Notes: generated from the sequence alone by a model not told the origin. Counted from the stretch's first letter, positions 7,712 to 17,320 are shown. The stretch: DNA of 64,000 nucleotides from an uncultured Bacteroides sp. (GCF_900547205.1 NZ_URFY01000023.1:3637-67636), one strand, 5' to 3'. Numbers and translations: made by a program.

Positions 7712-8143
7712 ATGAAAGAATATAAATATAAAATAAACGGTAACTCATATAAAGTAACCATCGGAGATATCGAAGACAATATCGCTCATGTGGAAGTGAA
7801 CGGTACGCATTATAAAGTAGAAATGGAGAAGCAACCGAAAGCTGCTGTTTCGAAACCTGTAGTACGCCCTATGCCTAACTCTCCTACTGCTCCTACCCAG
7901 GTAGTGAAACCGACAGCTCCGGCAGGCGGCAAGTCAGGTGTTAAGTCTCCGCTGCCAGGCGTTATCCTCGACATTAAAGTCAACGTAGGTGATGTAGTGA
8001 AAAAAGGCCAGACCATCATTATATTGGAAGCCATGAAGATGGAAAACAATATCAATGCGGACAAAGACGGTAAGATTACTGCTATCAACGTGAACAAGGG
8101 AGATTCTGTTCTTGAAGGTAATGACCTCATAATTATTGAATAA
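7712..8143 (+). CDS. mmdC: Biotin carboxyl carrier protein of methylmalonyl-CoA decarboxylase
   Basis: A 143-residue carrier with an N-terminal small domain, a Pro/Ala-rich flexible linker (about residues 45-72) and a C-terminal biotinyl domain. The biotinylation motif E-A-M-K-M-E-N is intact; the Lys carries biotin, which shuttles CO2 from MmdA to the membrane subunit. The domain begins GVKSPLPGVILDIKVNVGD. It lies 24 nt after the OadG-type gene and ends one base before the ATG of the beta subunit, indicating a single transcript with coupled translation. Confidence 0.95.
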   Translation: MKEYKYKINGNSYKVTIGDIEDNIAHVEVNGTHYKVEMEKQPKAAVSKPVVRPMPNSPTAPTQVVKPTAPAGGKSGVKSPLPGVILDIKVNVGDVVKKGQTIIILEAMKMENNINADKDGKITAINVNKGDSVLEGNDLIIIE

Positions 8144-8144
8144 T

Positions 8145-9305
8145 ATGGGAGACTTTATAAACTTTTTAGGAAACAACCTAGCCGACTTCTGGACCTATAC
8201 GGGATTTGCCAACGCAACAGCGGGGCACGTCGTAATGATTCTCGTCGGCTTGGGATTCATCTATTTGGCAGTAGCCAAAGAGTTTGAACCGATGCTGCTG
8301 ATTCCTATCGGATTTGGTATGTTGATCGGTAATATACCTTTTAATATGGATGCCGGATTGAAAGTAGGTATCTACGAAGAAGGTTCTGTATTGAATATAT
8401 TGTATCAAGGAGTAACATCCGGCTGGTATCCGCCGCTCATATTCTTGGGCATCGGCGCCATGACGGACTTCTCGGCGCTGATTTCCAATCCGAAGTTAAT
8501 GTTAATCGGTGCGGCTGCACAGTTCGGTATCTTCGGAGCTTATATGATTGCGCTGGAAATGGGATTCGACCCGATGCAGGCGGGTGCTATCGGTATTATC
8601 GGTGGTGCAGATGGTCCGACGGCTATCTTCCTTTCGTCCAAGCTGGCACCTAACTTGATGGGAGCCATTGCGGTGTCCGCCTACTCCTATATGGCGTTGG
8701 TTCCGGTGATACAGCCGCCTATCATGCGACTGCTCACCACAAAGAGCGAACGCGTCATCCGTATGAAACCGCCGCGCGCTGTCTCTCACACAGAGAAGGT
8801 TATCTTCCCGATTATCGGTTTGCTGCTCACCTGTTTCCTCGTTCCGTCCGGTCTGCCTCTGCTGGGTATGCTGTTCTTCGGTAACTTATTGAAAGAAAGT
8901 GGTGTTACCCGTCGTTTGGCTAATACTGCCAGCGGTCCGCTGATTGACGTTATCACTATCTTGTTAGGACTTACAGTAGGTGCTTCTACTCAGGCTTCTG
9001 AGTTCCTGACCTTCGACTCTATCAAGATTTTCGCCCTTGGTGCGTTGTCATTCATCATCGCTACGGCATCAGGTGTATTGTTTGTTAAGCTCTTCAATAT
9101 CTTCTTGAAGAAGGGTAACAAGATTAACCCGCTTATCGGTAATGCAGGTGTATCTGCCGTTCCCGACTCTGCACGTATCTCGCAAGTTATTGGTTTGGAA
9201 TACGACCCGACCAACTACCTGTTGATGCACGCTATGGGTCCGAACGTAGCCGGAGTAATCGGTTCAGCAGTAGCTGCCGGTATCTTGCTGGGATTCTTGA
9301 TGTAA
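8145..9305 (+). CDS. mmdB: Na+-translocating decarboxylase beta subunit
   Basis: A 386-residue membrane protein with about 10-11 hydrophobic spans, belonging to the OadB/MmdB/GcdB family. It decarboxylates carboxybiotin and uses the energy to export Na+. Conserved stretches include GIGAMTDFSALI, GIIGGADGPTAIF with the ion-binding region Asp, and the C-terminal NPLIGNAGVSAVPDSAR and MHAMGPNVAGVIGSA. The ATG at 8145 is preferred over an upstream TTG because it gives the typical N-terminus MGDFINFLGNNL. It is last in the mce-mmd operon and is followed by a strong terminator. A paralogue lies at 19375-20610. Confidence 0.95.
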   Translation: MGDFINFLGNNLADFWTYTGFANATAGHVVMILVGLGFIYLAVAKEFEPMLLIPIGFGMLIGNIPFNMDAGLKVGIYEEGSVLNILYQGVTSGWYPPLIFLGIGAMTDFSALISNPKLMLIGAAAQFGIFGAYMIALEMGFDPMQAGAIGIIGGADGPTAIFLSSKLAPNLMGAIAVSAYSYMALVPVIQPPIMRLLTTKSERVIRMKPPRAVSHTEKVIFPIIGLLLTCFLVPSGLPLLGMLFFGNLLKESGVTRRLANTASGPLIDVITILLGLTVGASTQASEFLTFDSIKIFALGALSFIIATASGVLFVKLFNIFLKKGNKINPLIGNAGVSAVPDSARISQVIGLEYDPTNYLLMHAMGPNVAGVIGSAVAAGILLGFLM

Positions 9306-9328
9306 AAAGCAATCATCCTCTTATATGG

Positions 9329-9366
9329 AAAAACGCTTCTTTCTCTGCGAAAGGAGCGTTTTTTTA
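9329..9366 (+). terminator. Terminator of the methylmalonyl-CoA decarboxylase operon
   Basis: AAAAACGCT-t-CTTTC and GAAAG-g-AGCGTTTTT form a 14-bp stem with one internal mismatch and a 5-nt loop, followed by TTTTTTATT, 24 nt after the mmdB stop. Confidence 0.9.
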
Positions 9367-9490
9367 TTGCTTTGTGTTATCCTCTCTTATCAATCCGTTA
9401 ATCTATCCAAAATATCCTACGAATATTTCGTAAATAGAATATATTTAGTAACTTGCACATCAGTGAACAAACTACTAAAATCTTGATATT

Positions 9491-10834
9491 ATGAAACGGA
9501 TCATTTTTCTACTCTTTCTATGTTCTTCCATCTCATTGATGGCGCAACACACAGACCATGTTCAGGAAGCTATAGCGAACTATGATTATGAAACAGCGCT
9601 TTCACTTATCTCCCAAATGAAGCCGACCACTCCCCTGCTCTTGCAAAAAGGGAAAGCTTTGCGCGGACTGGGGTTGAACAAGGAAGCACTCACCACCTAT
9701 CAGGAAATCTTAGCCAACGACACCACCAACACCCGCGCTTTTATCGAAGCAGCCGAATGCTCCCGTGCACTTGCCAAATACGACCAGGCACTTAAATACT
9801 TTGAACGGGCCATCGACCTCAGCCCGGAGAATAAGTATGCGCGCATCCAATACATCAACCTGCTTCTTTCGCAACAAAAGTTCAGAGATGCACTGGGCGA
9901 AAGCAGCGTACTGTCAGAGAAAGATAGTTCGGCTGTCGTGTTGCACCTGCAAGCACAAAGTTTTGAAGGCTTGGGCGACCTTCTCCCTGCTGTGGGCTGC
10001 TACTACAACATTCAGGAAAAGTATCCCGACGATTATCTTGCCGCTGCCAAACTCGGTGCAATCAATATTGCCGGTTCCTATTTTGACGAAGCAATAGAAG
10101 CTACAGAGAAGTATCGGCGGATAGACACTACCAACATCTCGGTCAATAGACAGAATGCATTGGCATACTGCCTGAAGGAAGACTACCGCACTGCTGCCAA
10201 GCGCTACCAATCTCTTGTGAATCAAGGAGACAGTTCTTTTCATACCTGTTATTATCTGGGCATCAGCTATTATGCCTTAGAAAAGTACTACGAAGCACAT
10301 GACTTTCTGGAAGCTGCCAAAGAGTACGAACCGGAGAATGCCAATCTCCTCTATTACCTCGGACGTTCGTGTTCCAAAACTTCATGGAAAAAAGAAGGTG
10401 TAGAATATCTCAAAAAGGCCATTGAGCTGACTGTGCCTGATGACAGCACCATGATACGCCTCTACATTGGTATGACCGATACCTACAAGATGGCGAAAAT
10501 GTATAATGAACAGTTGGCAACCATCAAAGAACGTTATGCAAAGTTTGATAGAACGAAACATAAACTACTGTATGATATGGCATATGTCTATTTATTTAAT
10601 CTGAAAGACAGGAAAAATGCAGAACGTTGTTTGGCGGCATTCGTAAAAACACGACCTAAGGACCTTAAAGAGGGACCTCCAGAATATGATAAGCACGGTC
10701 ATCTCGTATTAGGATTAGTACACTACTACATCGCTGCCGAAAAATGGTTGAAAGATATTCAAAGCACAAATAAGGTAGAAGATTTCTTTGAGAATGGAGA
10801 ACCCAGTGTATTGAAGAAGGAGAATAAAGATTAA
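9491..10834 (+). CDS. Secreted tetratricopeptide-repeat protein
   Basis: A 447-residue protein with a Sec signal peptide (cleavage probably after LMAQ, residue 19). The rest is helical TPR repeats, for example ALTTYQEILANDTTNTRAFI, YDQALKYFERAIDLSPENK and GVEYLKKAIEL. TPR arrays mediate protein-protein contacts; location should be periplasmic or outer-membrane associated. No catalytic domain is seen. The gene is monocistronic between the terminator at 9329 and the hairpin at 10842, facing fbaA. Its specific role cannot be inferred. Confidence 0.85.
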   Translation: MKRIIFLLFLCSSISLMAQHTDHVQEAIANYDYETALSLISQMKPTTPLLLQKGKALRGLGLNKEALTTYQEILANDTTNTRAFIEAAECSRALAKYDQALKYFERAIDLSPENKYARIQYINLLLSQQKFRDALGESSVLSEKDSSAVVLHLQAQSFEGLGDLLPAVGCYYNIQEKYPDDYLAAAKLGAINIAGSYFDEAIEATEKYRRIDTTNISVNRQNALAYCLKEDYRTAAKRYQSLVNQGDSSFHTCYYLGISYYALEKYYEAHDFLEAAKEYEPENANLLYYLGRSCSKTSWKKEGVEYLKKAIELTVPDDSTMIRLYIGMTDTYKMAKMYNEQLATIKERYAKFDRTKHKLLYDMAYVYLFNLKDRKNAERCLAAFVKTRPKDLKEGPPEYDKHGHLVLGLVHYYIAAEKWLKDIQSTNKVEDFFENGEPSVLKKENKD

Positions 10835-10841
10835 AAAAGAA

Positions 10842-10873
10842 AAGGCTGCAACCATCGAAATGGAAGCAGCCTT
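10842..10873. terminator. Bidirectional terminator between the TPR gene and fbaA
   Basis: AAGGCTGC (10842-10849) pairs with GCAGCCTT (10866-10873). On the minus strand it is followed by a T-rich tract (complement of 10832-10841), making a good terminator for fbaA. The plus-strand tail (CTTATTTATA) is weaker but can serve the TPR gene. Confidence 0.8.
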
Positions 10874-10908
10874 CTTATTTATATCAGATAACTAATGCGC
10901 CGGAATAA

Positions 10909-11913
10909 TTATTCAGCCAATTTGTTATCAGAGCCAAGCACGTTAAGGATTTTGTGCTTGTACAGTTTTTCCATATTGTCGCGAGCCGGACCAAGATACT
11001 TACGTGGGTCAAATTCAGCAGGTTTTTCTGCGAATACCTGACGGATAGCAGCAGTCATAGCCAGACGAGAGTCTGAGTCGATGTTGATTTTGCAAACAGC
11101 AGACTTAGCAGCTTTGCGCAATTCTTCTTCAGGAATACCGATAGCAGCTTTCAATGCACCACCGAATTTGTTGATAGTCTCAACTTCTTCCTGTGGAACT
11201 GAAGATGATCCGTGAAGAACGATTGGGAATCCCGGAAGTTTTTCCATAACAGCATCCAATACTTCGAAAGCCAATGGAGGAGGAACCATGCGACCAGTTG
11301 CCGGGTCGATGTGGCATTGTTCGGGAGTAAACTTGTATGCACCGTGAGAAGTACCGATAGAGATAGCCAATGAATCGCAACCTGTGCGAGTAGCGAAGTC
11401 GATTACTTCTTCAGGGTCAGTATATGTGTGATGGTCAGAAGAAACTTCGTCTTCTACACCTGCCAACACGCCAAGTTCGCCTTCTACAGTTACATCAAAC
11501 TGATGAGCGTATTCAACTACTTTCTTAGTCAGTGCAACGTTTTCTTCGTAAGGAAGGTGAGAACCGTCAATCATCACTGAAGAGAAACCTGAATCGATGC
11601 AAGATTTGCAAGTTTCGAAAGTATCTCCGTGGTCGAGGTGAAGAACGATTTCGGGATGTGCGCAACCTAATTCTTTAGCATATTCTACAGCACCCTGAGC
11701 CATGTAACGCAACAAAGTAGCGTTAGCATACTGACGAGCACCTTTAGAAACCTGAAGAATCACAGGAGATTTAGTTTCAACAGCAGCCTTGATGATAGCC
11801 TGCATCTGTTCCATATTGTTGAAGTTGAATGCCGGGATAGCGTATCCACCTTTGATAGCCTTAGCAAACATCTCTTTCGTGTTTACCAATCCTAAATCTT
11901 TGTAATTTACCAT
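10909..11913 (-). CDS. fbaA: Class II fructose-bisphosphate aldolase
   Basis: A 334-residue zinc-dependent aldolase that reversibly cleaves fructose-1,6-bisphosphate to DHAP and glyceraldehyde-3-phosphate in glycolysis and gluconeogenesis. Diagnostic segments are VLHLDHGD (catalytic Asp and zinc His), SVMIDGSHLPYEENV, VEGELGVLAGVEDEV (zinc Glu), IGTSHGAYK (zinc His) and PIVLHGSSSVP (third zinc His and phosphate site). Length is typical. A -7 box TACTTTTG (minus strand, 11953-11960) precedes the ATG by about 40 nt. It is monocistronic with a shared terminator. Confidence 0.97.
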   Translation of the reverse strand: MVNYKDLGLVNTKEMFAKAIKGGYAIPAFNFNNMEQMQAIIKAAVETKSPVILQVSKGARQYANATLLRYMAQGAVEYAKELGCAHPEIVLHLDHGDTFETCKSCIDSGFSSVMIDGSHLPYEENVALTKKVVEYAHQFDVTVEGELGVLAGVEDEVSSDHHTYTDPEEVIDFATRTGCDSLAISIGTSHGAYKFTPEQCHIDPATGRMVPPPLAFEVLDAVMEKLPGFPIVLHGSSSVPQEEVETINKFGGALKAAIGIPEEELRKAAKSAVCKINIDSDSRLAMTAAIRQVFAEKPAEFDPRKYLGPARDNMEKLYKHKILNVLGSDNKLAE

Positions 11914-11952
11914 TTTGTTTAAAGTTTATTGTTAGTGAATAAAAATTCTACG

Positions 11953-11960
11953 CAAAAGTA
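11953..11960 (-). promoter_or_regulatory. -7 box of fbaA
   Basis: TACTTTTG on the minus strand fits TAnnTTTG and predicts a leader of roughly 30 nt before the ATG at 11913. Confidence 0.55.
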
Positions 11961-12220
11961 AGCATTATCCACCGAATAACGAACTTCGGAAAGAAAAATA
12001 TAGTAGAAAAGGTTTAAATCGGACTTCAAATTTCCACAGAGTGACTGCGCTGACATTATATTGTAATGTCCACCTTGCAAATAAACAACTAAATGATAGT
12101 CGCGGTAACCACAGCTGTCTCGTTACTATCTTCATTCATATAAATAAGGTGATTCTATAGAAATGATATAATTCATAGAAGTTTTTTCAGCAAAGCTTTT
12201 TCATATTCGGAGAAATGTAC

Positions 12221-12228
12221 TATCTTTG
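12221..12228 (+). promoter_or_regulatory. -7 box of rpmE2
   Basis: TATCTTTG matches the consensus perfectly. It predicts a leader of about 70 nt before the ATG at 12304. The leader contains a short hairpin (CTATTT...AAATAG), which could be a site for ribosomal-protein feedback (inference only). Confidence 0.6.
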
Positions 12229-12303
12229 CGCTCTGAAAATGACCATTACACTATTTCTTACCAAAATAGTAACAGAATATAAATTAAAAAAACAGATACT
12301 GAA

Positions 12304-12558
12304 ATGAAAAAAGGCCTTCATCCAGAATCATACCGTCCGGTAGTATTCAAAGATATGTCAAATGGTGATATGTTTTTGTCTAAATCAACTGTAGCAACTA
12401 AAGAAACCATCGAATTCGAAGGTGAAACTTATCCGTTGCTGAAGATTGAAATCTCTAACACTTCTCACCCGTTCTATACAGGTAAATCTACATTGGTGGA
12501 TACTGCAGGACGTGTTGATAAGTTCATGAGCCGCTACGGTGACCGTAAGAAGAAATAA
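12304..12558 (+). CDS. rpmE2: 50S ribosomal protein L31, type B
   Basis: An 84-residue L31 of the type B (YkgM-like) form. It starts MKKGLHPESYRPVVFKD and contains EISNTSHPFYTGK and the basic tail DKFMSRYGDRKKK. The CxxC zinc motif of type A L31 is absent, so it is the zinc-independent form. It binds the large subunit near the subunit bridge. The gene is monocistronic with a perfect -7 box upstream and a strong terminator 22 nt after the stop. Confidence 0.97.
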   Translation: MKKGLHPESYRPVVFKDMSNGDMFLSKSTVATKETIEFEGETYPLLKIEISNTSHPFYTGKSTLVDTAGRVDKFMSRYGDRKKK

Positions 12559-12580
12559 TTCAAACTTTCTTTGAAGAATG

Positions 12581-12617
12581 AAAAAAAGGAGATTCCCCAT
12601 AGGAATTTCCTTTTTTT
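12581..12617 (+). terminator. Terminator of rpmE2
   Basis: AAAAAAAGGAgATTCC (12581-12596) pairs with GGAATtTCCTTTTTTT (12602-12617) with one mismatch and a short loop; the T-run is part of the descending arm. Confidence 0.9.
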
Positions 12618-12650
12618 GTTGAAAGATGTATAATACTAAACTTAGAACAG

Positions 12651-13034
12651 ATGACTAAACAAGAGATACTTAACTTAATCAGGCAACGGCTTTCTTTCAG
12701 TGATGAACTACTAAAGCAATTCAGGCATATTAATGAAGATGATTTTAATAAAGAACATCGCAGGTTCGAGATGTCCGGCTATGAAGAGAAAACAGGATGG
12801 TGCACGGTCTTCAATACTGCCATATTAAATGAATTTGCTGATTTGGGAATCTACAATTACACATCCTATCTTTTCCTTGATTTCCACGAAGGAGTAGCTA
12901 CTCTTTATCTTAAATATTTCTTCGAAGACGAGAATCTGGAATATGAACTTCCCGGTTACTCAACAGTAGATATCATATTCACAGTTTTAGAATTGACAGT
13001 CTTTTCCGGTAAGCCGGCAAGGACAAGGAAATAA
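12651..13034 (+). CDS. Uncharacterised acidic protein
   Basis: A 127-residue cytoplasmic-looking protein with no signal peptide, membrane span or motif I recognise. It is acidic and rich in Phe/Tyr. The N-terminus is helical (EILNLIRQRLSFSDELLKQF) and the middle alternates strand-like segments (SYLFLDFHEGVATLYLKYFF). It starts 33 nt after the rpmE2 terminator and precedes the RND operon by about 100 bp. The clean start and coding character suggest a real gene. Confidence 0.6.
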   Translation: MTKQEILNLIRQRLSFSDELLKQFRHINEDDFNKEHRRFEMSGYEEKTGWCTVFNTAILNEFADLGIYNYTSYLFLDFHEGVATLYLKYFFEDENLEYELPGYSTVDIIFTVLELTVFSGKPARTRK

Positions 13035-13077
13035 AAACAAAACACGTCCATATTGAACATAAATACACATAAGTTGT

Positions 13078-13092
13078 TTAGAACTTCTAAAA
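13078..13092. promoter_or_regulatory. Perfect palindrome upstream of the RND efflux operon (candidate operator)
   Basis: TTTAGAACTTCTAAA is a perfect 7-1-7 inverted repeat 46 bp before the adaptor ATG. Its position and symmetry fit a dimeric repressor site. No regulator gene is adjacent, so the ligand protein is unknown. Confidence 0.4.
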
Positions 13093-13137
13093 AAGAAAAA
13101 CGAATCAACGCAAAAACTCTAAACATCTGTGTAGCAT

Positions 13138-14193
13138 ATGAAGAAGGTATATGGATTTATGTTCGTTGTTTCTATCTTGCTGATAGGCTGCGGACAAAAG
13201 AAAGAAACAAAAGAGACATCGGTCCGTCCTGTAAAGACGGCGGTTGTCGAGTCAAGCTCGGTTATCCGGAAAGATTTCTCGGGCATCGTAGAAGCGGTGG
13301 AATATGTGAAGTTGGCATTCCGTGTCAGCGGGCAAATCATAAAACTACCCGTCATTGAAGGAGAAAAGGTAAAAAAGGGGCAGTTGATTGCAGAGATTGA
13401 CCCCAGAGACATTGCACTGCAATATGCAGCAACCAAATCGGCATACGAGACAGCCGCCGCCCAAGTGGAACGAAATAAACGGCTTCTCTCCCGCCAAGCT
13501 ATCTCCGTGCAGGATTACGAAATTAGCCTTGCCAATTATCAGAAGGCAAAATCGGAATATGAACTATCCGGCAATAATATGCGCGATACGAAACTAACAG
13601 CTCCTTTCGATGGTTCAATTGAGAAACGCCTGGTGGAGAATTATCAACGTGTCAACTCCGGGGAAGGTATAGTACAACTCGTCAACACACGCAATCTGCG
13701 TATTAAATTCACCATCCCCGATGCTTATCTCTATCTGCTCCGTGCCAAAGATCCGCGTTTTCTTGTGGAGTTCGATACATTCAAAGGGCACGTGTTTCAG
13801 GCTAAACTTGAGGAGTATCTTGACATATCGACTGCCGGGACGGGTATTCCGGTAAGTATCACTATTGATGATCCTACTTTCGACCGCGATCTTTATGCCG
13901 TGAAACCGGGTTTCACGTGTAGCATCCGTTTCAGTGCAGATGTTGGTCCGTTGGTGCAAGATAGTTGGACAATGGTGCCGCTGAGTGCTGTTTTCGGTGA
14001 AAGCGAAGGCAATAAAATGTATGTTTGGATAGTAGAAAACAATAAGGTTCATAAGCGGGAAGTCACTGTTAATGCCCCTACAGGCGATGCACAAGTTCTT
14101 ATTTCCGAAGGGTTGAAAGCCGGAGAAAAGATTGTGATTGCAGGAGTGTATCAACTGGTGGAAGGAGAAACGGTCAGGGAGATAAAGAACTAA
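13138..14193 (+). CDS. RND efflux periplasmic adaptor (membrane fusion protein)
   Basis: A 351-residue HlyD/AcrA-family lipoprotein (lipobox L-I-G-C18). The barrel-sandwich (lipoyl) half motifs are seen in KLPVIEGEKVKKGQLIAEID and KLTAPFDGSIEKR, flanking a helical hairpin (about residues 90-140). The beta-barrel and membrane-proximal domains follow. It links the inner-membrane pump to the TolC channel encoded downstream. It is first in a three-gene operon (adaptor, pump, TolC), 55 nt before the pump. The substrate is unknown; a palindrome upstream hints at repressor control. Confidence 0.93.
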   Translation: MKKVYGFMFVVSILLIGCGQKKETKETSVRPVKTAVVESSSVIRKDFSGIVEAVEYVKLAFRVSGQIIKLPVIEGEKVKKGQLIAEIDPRDIALQYAATKSAYETAAAQVERNKRLLSRQAISVQDYEISLANYQKAKSEYELSGNNMRDTKLTAPFDGSIEKRLVENYQRVNSGEGIVQLVNTRNLRIKFTIPDAYLYLLRAKDPRFLVEFDTFKGHVFQAKLEEYLDISTAGTGIPVSITIDDPTFDRDLYAVKPGFTCSIRFSADVGPLVQDSWTMVPLSAVFGESEGNKMYVWIVENNKVHKREVTVNAPTGDAQVLISEGLKAGEKIVIAGVYQLVEGETVREIKN

Positions 14194-14248
14194 AAGATTC
14201 TCTATTCAGCCATTTTCCTTATTCTTAATTCTAAATTCCTCAACTATT

Positions 14249-17200
14249 ATGAACTTAGCCAAATATTCACTTGACAATACGAAAATTATCTATTTCTTTC
14301 TTGCAGTATTACTTATCGGGGGAATCACATCTTTCGGAAAGTTAGGCAAGAAGGAAGATGCTCCCTTTGTTATTAAGTCGGCAGTTATCATGACTCGCTA
14401 TCCCGGTGCGGAGCCGGCTGAAGTGGAGCGACTGATTACTGAGCCTATCTCTCGCGAGATTCAAAGCATGAGTGGTGTGTACAAGATTAAATCGGAATCG
14501 ATGTACGGACTCTCTAAAATTACATTCGAATTGCAGCCATCGCTAGCCGCCAACTCTATTCCTCAGAAGTGGGATGAGCTGCGGCGAAAGGTGCTCAATA
14601 TACAGCCGCAGTTGCCTGCCGGTGCTTCCACTCCCACTGTTTCGGACGATTTCGGTGATGTTTTCGGGATTTACTACGGACTGACAGCAGACGACGGATT
14701 TACTTACGAAGAGATGCGCAATTGGGCGGAGCGGATTAAGACTCAAGTAGTTACTGCGGACGGCGTGATGAAAGTCGCCCTATTCGGTGTACAGACGGAA
14801 GTCGTCAATGTCTTTATTTCCACGAATAAACTTGTGGGGATGGGCATCGACCCGAAACAGCTTGCAAGCCTGCTTCAATCGCAAAATCAGATTATCAATA
14901 CCGGAGAAATCAGTGCAGGTGTGCAGCAGTTACGGATATCGGCAAATGGTATGTATACTACCGTAGACGACATTCGTAATCAGGTGATTACTACGAAAGC
15001 CGGACAAGTAAAACTAGGGGATATTGCAGTTATTGAAAAGGGTTATCTCGATCCTCCTTCCAACATTATGCACGTGAATGGAAAACGTACCATCGGTATC
15101 GGTGTATCTACTGACCCGCAACGGGATGTAGTGCAGACAGGTGAGAATGTAAAAGTGAAACTGGACGAATTGTTACCACTTATGCCTGTAGGGTTAGAAT
15201 TGCAAAGTCTCTATCTGGAAAATGAAATTGCGAACGAAGCAAATAATGGTTTTATCCTTAATCTGATTGAATCTATTCTGATTGTAATCGTTATCATCAT
15301 GCTGGTGATGGGGATGCGTGCAGGGTTGCTAATCGGCTCGTCATTGATTTTTTCTATCGGAGGCACGTTGCTCATTATGTCTTTCTTTGGTGTCGGACTG
15401 AATCGTACATCGCTGGCAGGATTTATCATCGCGATGGGGATGCTGGTAGATAATGCAATTGTGGTGACAGACAATGCACAGATCGCCATTGCCCGCGGAG
15501 TGAACAGACGAAAGGCACTGATTGATGGCGCTACAGGACCACAGTGGGGACTACTCGGTGCTACCTTCATTGCTATCTGTTCGTTTCTGCCGCTCTATCT
15601 GGCTCCCTCTTCGGTGGCGGAAATTGTGAAACCTTTGTTCGTAGTACTCGCCATTTCGTTGGGATTGAGCTGGGTGCTTGCATTGACACAAACCACTGTA
15701 TTCGGGAATTTCATCCTGAAAGCGAAGGCGAAGGATGGAGCGAAAGACCCTTACGATAAGCCTTTCTACCATAAATTCGCTTCTATCCTCCAGGGATTGA
15801 TTCGCAGAAAGACGTTGACATTAAGTGCAGTTGTAGTGCTTTTTATCGTTTCACTGATTATTATGGGAATGATGCCACAGAACTTCTTTCCCTCTTTGGA
15901 TAAACCTTATTTTCGTGCAGACGTATTCTACCCGGATGGTTACAGCATCAACGATGTGGTGAAAGAAATGAAATCGGTGGAAGAACATCTGGCAAAGCAG
16001 CCGGAAGTGAAGAAGGTATCGATTACTTTCGGAAGCACACCGTTGAGATATTATCTGGCTTCTACCTCAGTGGGACCGAAACCGAACTTCGCCAATGTGC
16101 TGGTGGAATTGAAGGACAGTAAATATACTAAAGAATATGAGGAAGATTTCGACGGGTATATGAAAGCCAATTATCCGAATGCGATTACACGTACAAGTCT
16201 GTTCAAACTGTCTCCGGCTGTGGACGCAGCTATTGAAATCGGATTTATTGGGCCGAATGTGGATACACTGGTAGCACTTACTAATCAGGTTTTAGAAATC
16301 ATGCACCGAAATCCGGAACTAATCAATGTACGCAATTCATGGGGAAATAAGATTCCGGTATGGAAGCCAGTTTATAGTCCGGAAAGGGCACAGCCGTTGG
16401 GGGTATCCCGCCAAGGGATGGCGCAAAGCATACAAATCGGCACGATGGGCATGACACTGGGAGAATATCGGCAAGGGGATCAGGTACTTCCTATCCTACT
16501 GAAAGATAATTCCGTGGATTCATTCCGAATCAATGATATACGCACACTTCCGGTATTTGGTGCGGGGAATGAAACGACTAGTCTGGAACAGGTAGTTTCG
16601 GAGTTTGATTTTCAGTATCGGTTCTCGAACGTGAAGGATTATAACAGGCAGATGGTGATGATGGCGCAGTGTGACCCGCGTCGTGGAGTGAATGCTATTG
16701 CAGCTTTCAATCAAGTATGGTCGCAGGTACAAAAGGAGATTAAGGTGCCGGAAGGATATACAATGAAATATTTCGGGGAGCAGGAAAGTCAGGTAGAATC
16801 TAATGAAGCATTGGCGAAAAACCTGCCGCTTACATTCTTTCTGATGTTCGTTACGTTACTGTTCCTCTTCAGGACATATCGAAAGCCGATGGTGATATTG
16901 CTAATGTTACCACTTATCTTTATCGGTATTGTGCTGGGACTGTTGGTACTTGGCAAATCGTTCGATTTCTTCTCAATTCTCGGACTGCTAGGACTGATTG
17001 GTATGAATATCAAGAATGCAATCGTGCTTGTGGAACAGATTGATTTGGAAGCAGCTACGGGAAAACGACCTCTGGATGCAGTGGTCAGTGCTACAACAAG
17101 CCGTATCGTGCCTGTGGCAATGGCATCGGGAACTACGATTCTGGGGATGTTGCCGCTACTATTTGATGCTATGTTCGGCGGAATGGCAGCTACTATTATG

Positions 17201-17317
17201 GGTGGATTGCTGGTAGCTTCGGCACTAACACTGTTTGTGCTTCCGGTAGCCTATTGTACCATTCTGCGTATCAAAGAAGAACCTGTAGGGAATATTGCAA
17301 CTATTCAAGAAAAGTAA
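14249..17317 (+). CDS. RND efflux pump, inner-membrane permease
   Basis: A 1022-residue AcrB/MexB-superfamily transporter using proton motive force to export drugs or other compounds. It has the twelve-span RND layout with two large periplasmic loops. Recognisable parts are TRYPGAEPAEVERLITEP in the first porter domain, GMLVDNAIVVTDNAQ in TM4, which contains the paired proton-relay acidic residue region, and GLIGMNIKNAIVLVEQI in TM10. Its length and start (MNLAKYSLDN) are typical of Bacteroidetes RND permeases. It ends 3 nt before the TolC-family gene. Confidence 0.95.
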   Translation: MNLAKYSLDNTKIIYFFLAVLLIGGITSFGKLGKKEDAPFVIKSAVIMTRYPGAEPAEVERLITEPISREIQSMSGVYKIKSESMYGLSKITFELQPSLAANSIPQKWDELRRKVLNIQPQLPAGASTPTVSDDFGDVFGIYYGLTADDGFTYEEMRNWAERIKTQVVTADGVMKVALFGVQTEVVNVFISTNKLVGMGIDPKQLASLLQSQNQIINTGEISAGVQQLRISANGMYTTVDDIRNQVITTKAGQVKLGDIAVIEKGYLDPPSNIMHVNGKRTIGIGVSTDPQRDVVQTGENVKVKLDELLPLMPVGLELQSLYLENEIANEANNGFILNLIESILIVIVIIMLVMGMRAGLLIGSSLIFSIGGTLLIMSFFGVGLNRTSLAGFIIAMGMLVDNAIVVTDNAQIAIARGVNRRKALIDGATGPQWGLLGATFIAICSFLPLYLAPSSVAEIVKPLFVVLAISLGLSWVLALTQTTVFGNFILKAKAKDGAKDPYDKPFYHKFASILQGLIRRKTLTLSAVVVLFIVSLIIMGMMPQNFFPSLDKPYFRADVFYPDGYSINDVVKEMKSVEEHLAKQPEVKKVSITFGSTPLRYYLASTSVGPKPNFANVLVELKDSKYTKEYEEDFDGYMKANYPNAITRTSLFKLSPAVDAAIEIGFIGPNVDTLVALTNQVLEIMHRNPELINVRNSWGNKIPVWKPVYSPERAQPLGVSRQGMAQSIQIGTMGMTLGEYRQGDQVLPILLKDNSVDSFRINDIRTLPVFGAGNETTSLEQVVSEFDFQYRFSNVKDYNRQMVMMAQCDPRRGVNAIAAFNQVWSQVQKEIKVPEGYTMKYFGEQESQVESNEALAKNLPLTFFLMFVTLLFLFRTYRKPMVILLMLPLIFIGIVLGLLVLGKSFDFFSILGLLGLIGMNIKNAIVLVEQIDLEAATGKRPLDAVVSATTSRIVPVAMASGTTILGMLPLLFDAMFGGMAATIMGGLLVASALTLFVLPVAYCTILRIKEEPVGNIATIQEK

Positions 17318-17320
17318 AAA

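Larger units (their letters stand above)
11914..12303. other. fbaA-rpmE2 divergent intergenic region
   Basis: 390 bp without a gene. It contains the two outward promoters, a small hairpin GACATTA-TATTG-TAATGTC at 12051-12069, and a looser stem near 12095-12130 (GATAGT...ACTATC). No ORF or RNA family is recognised. Confidence 0.5.
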
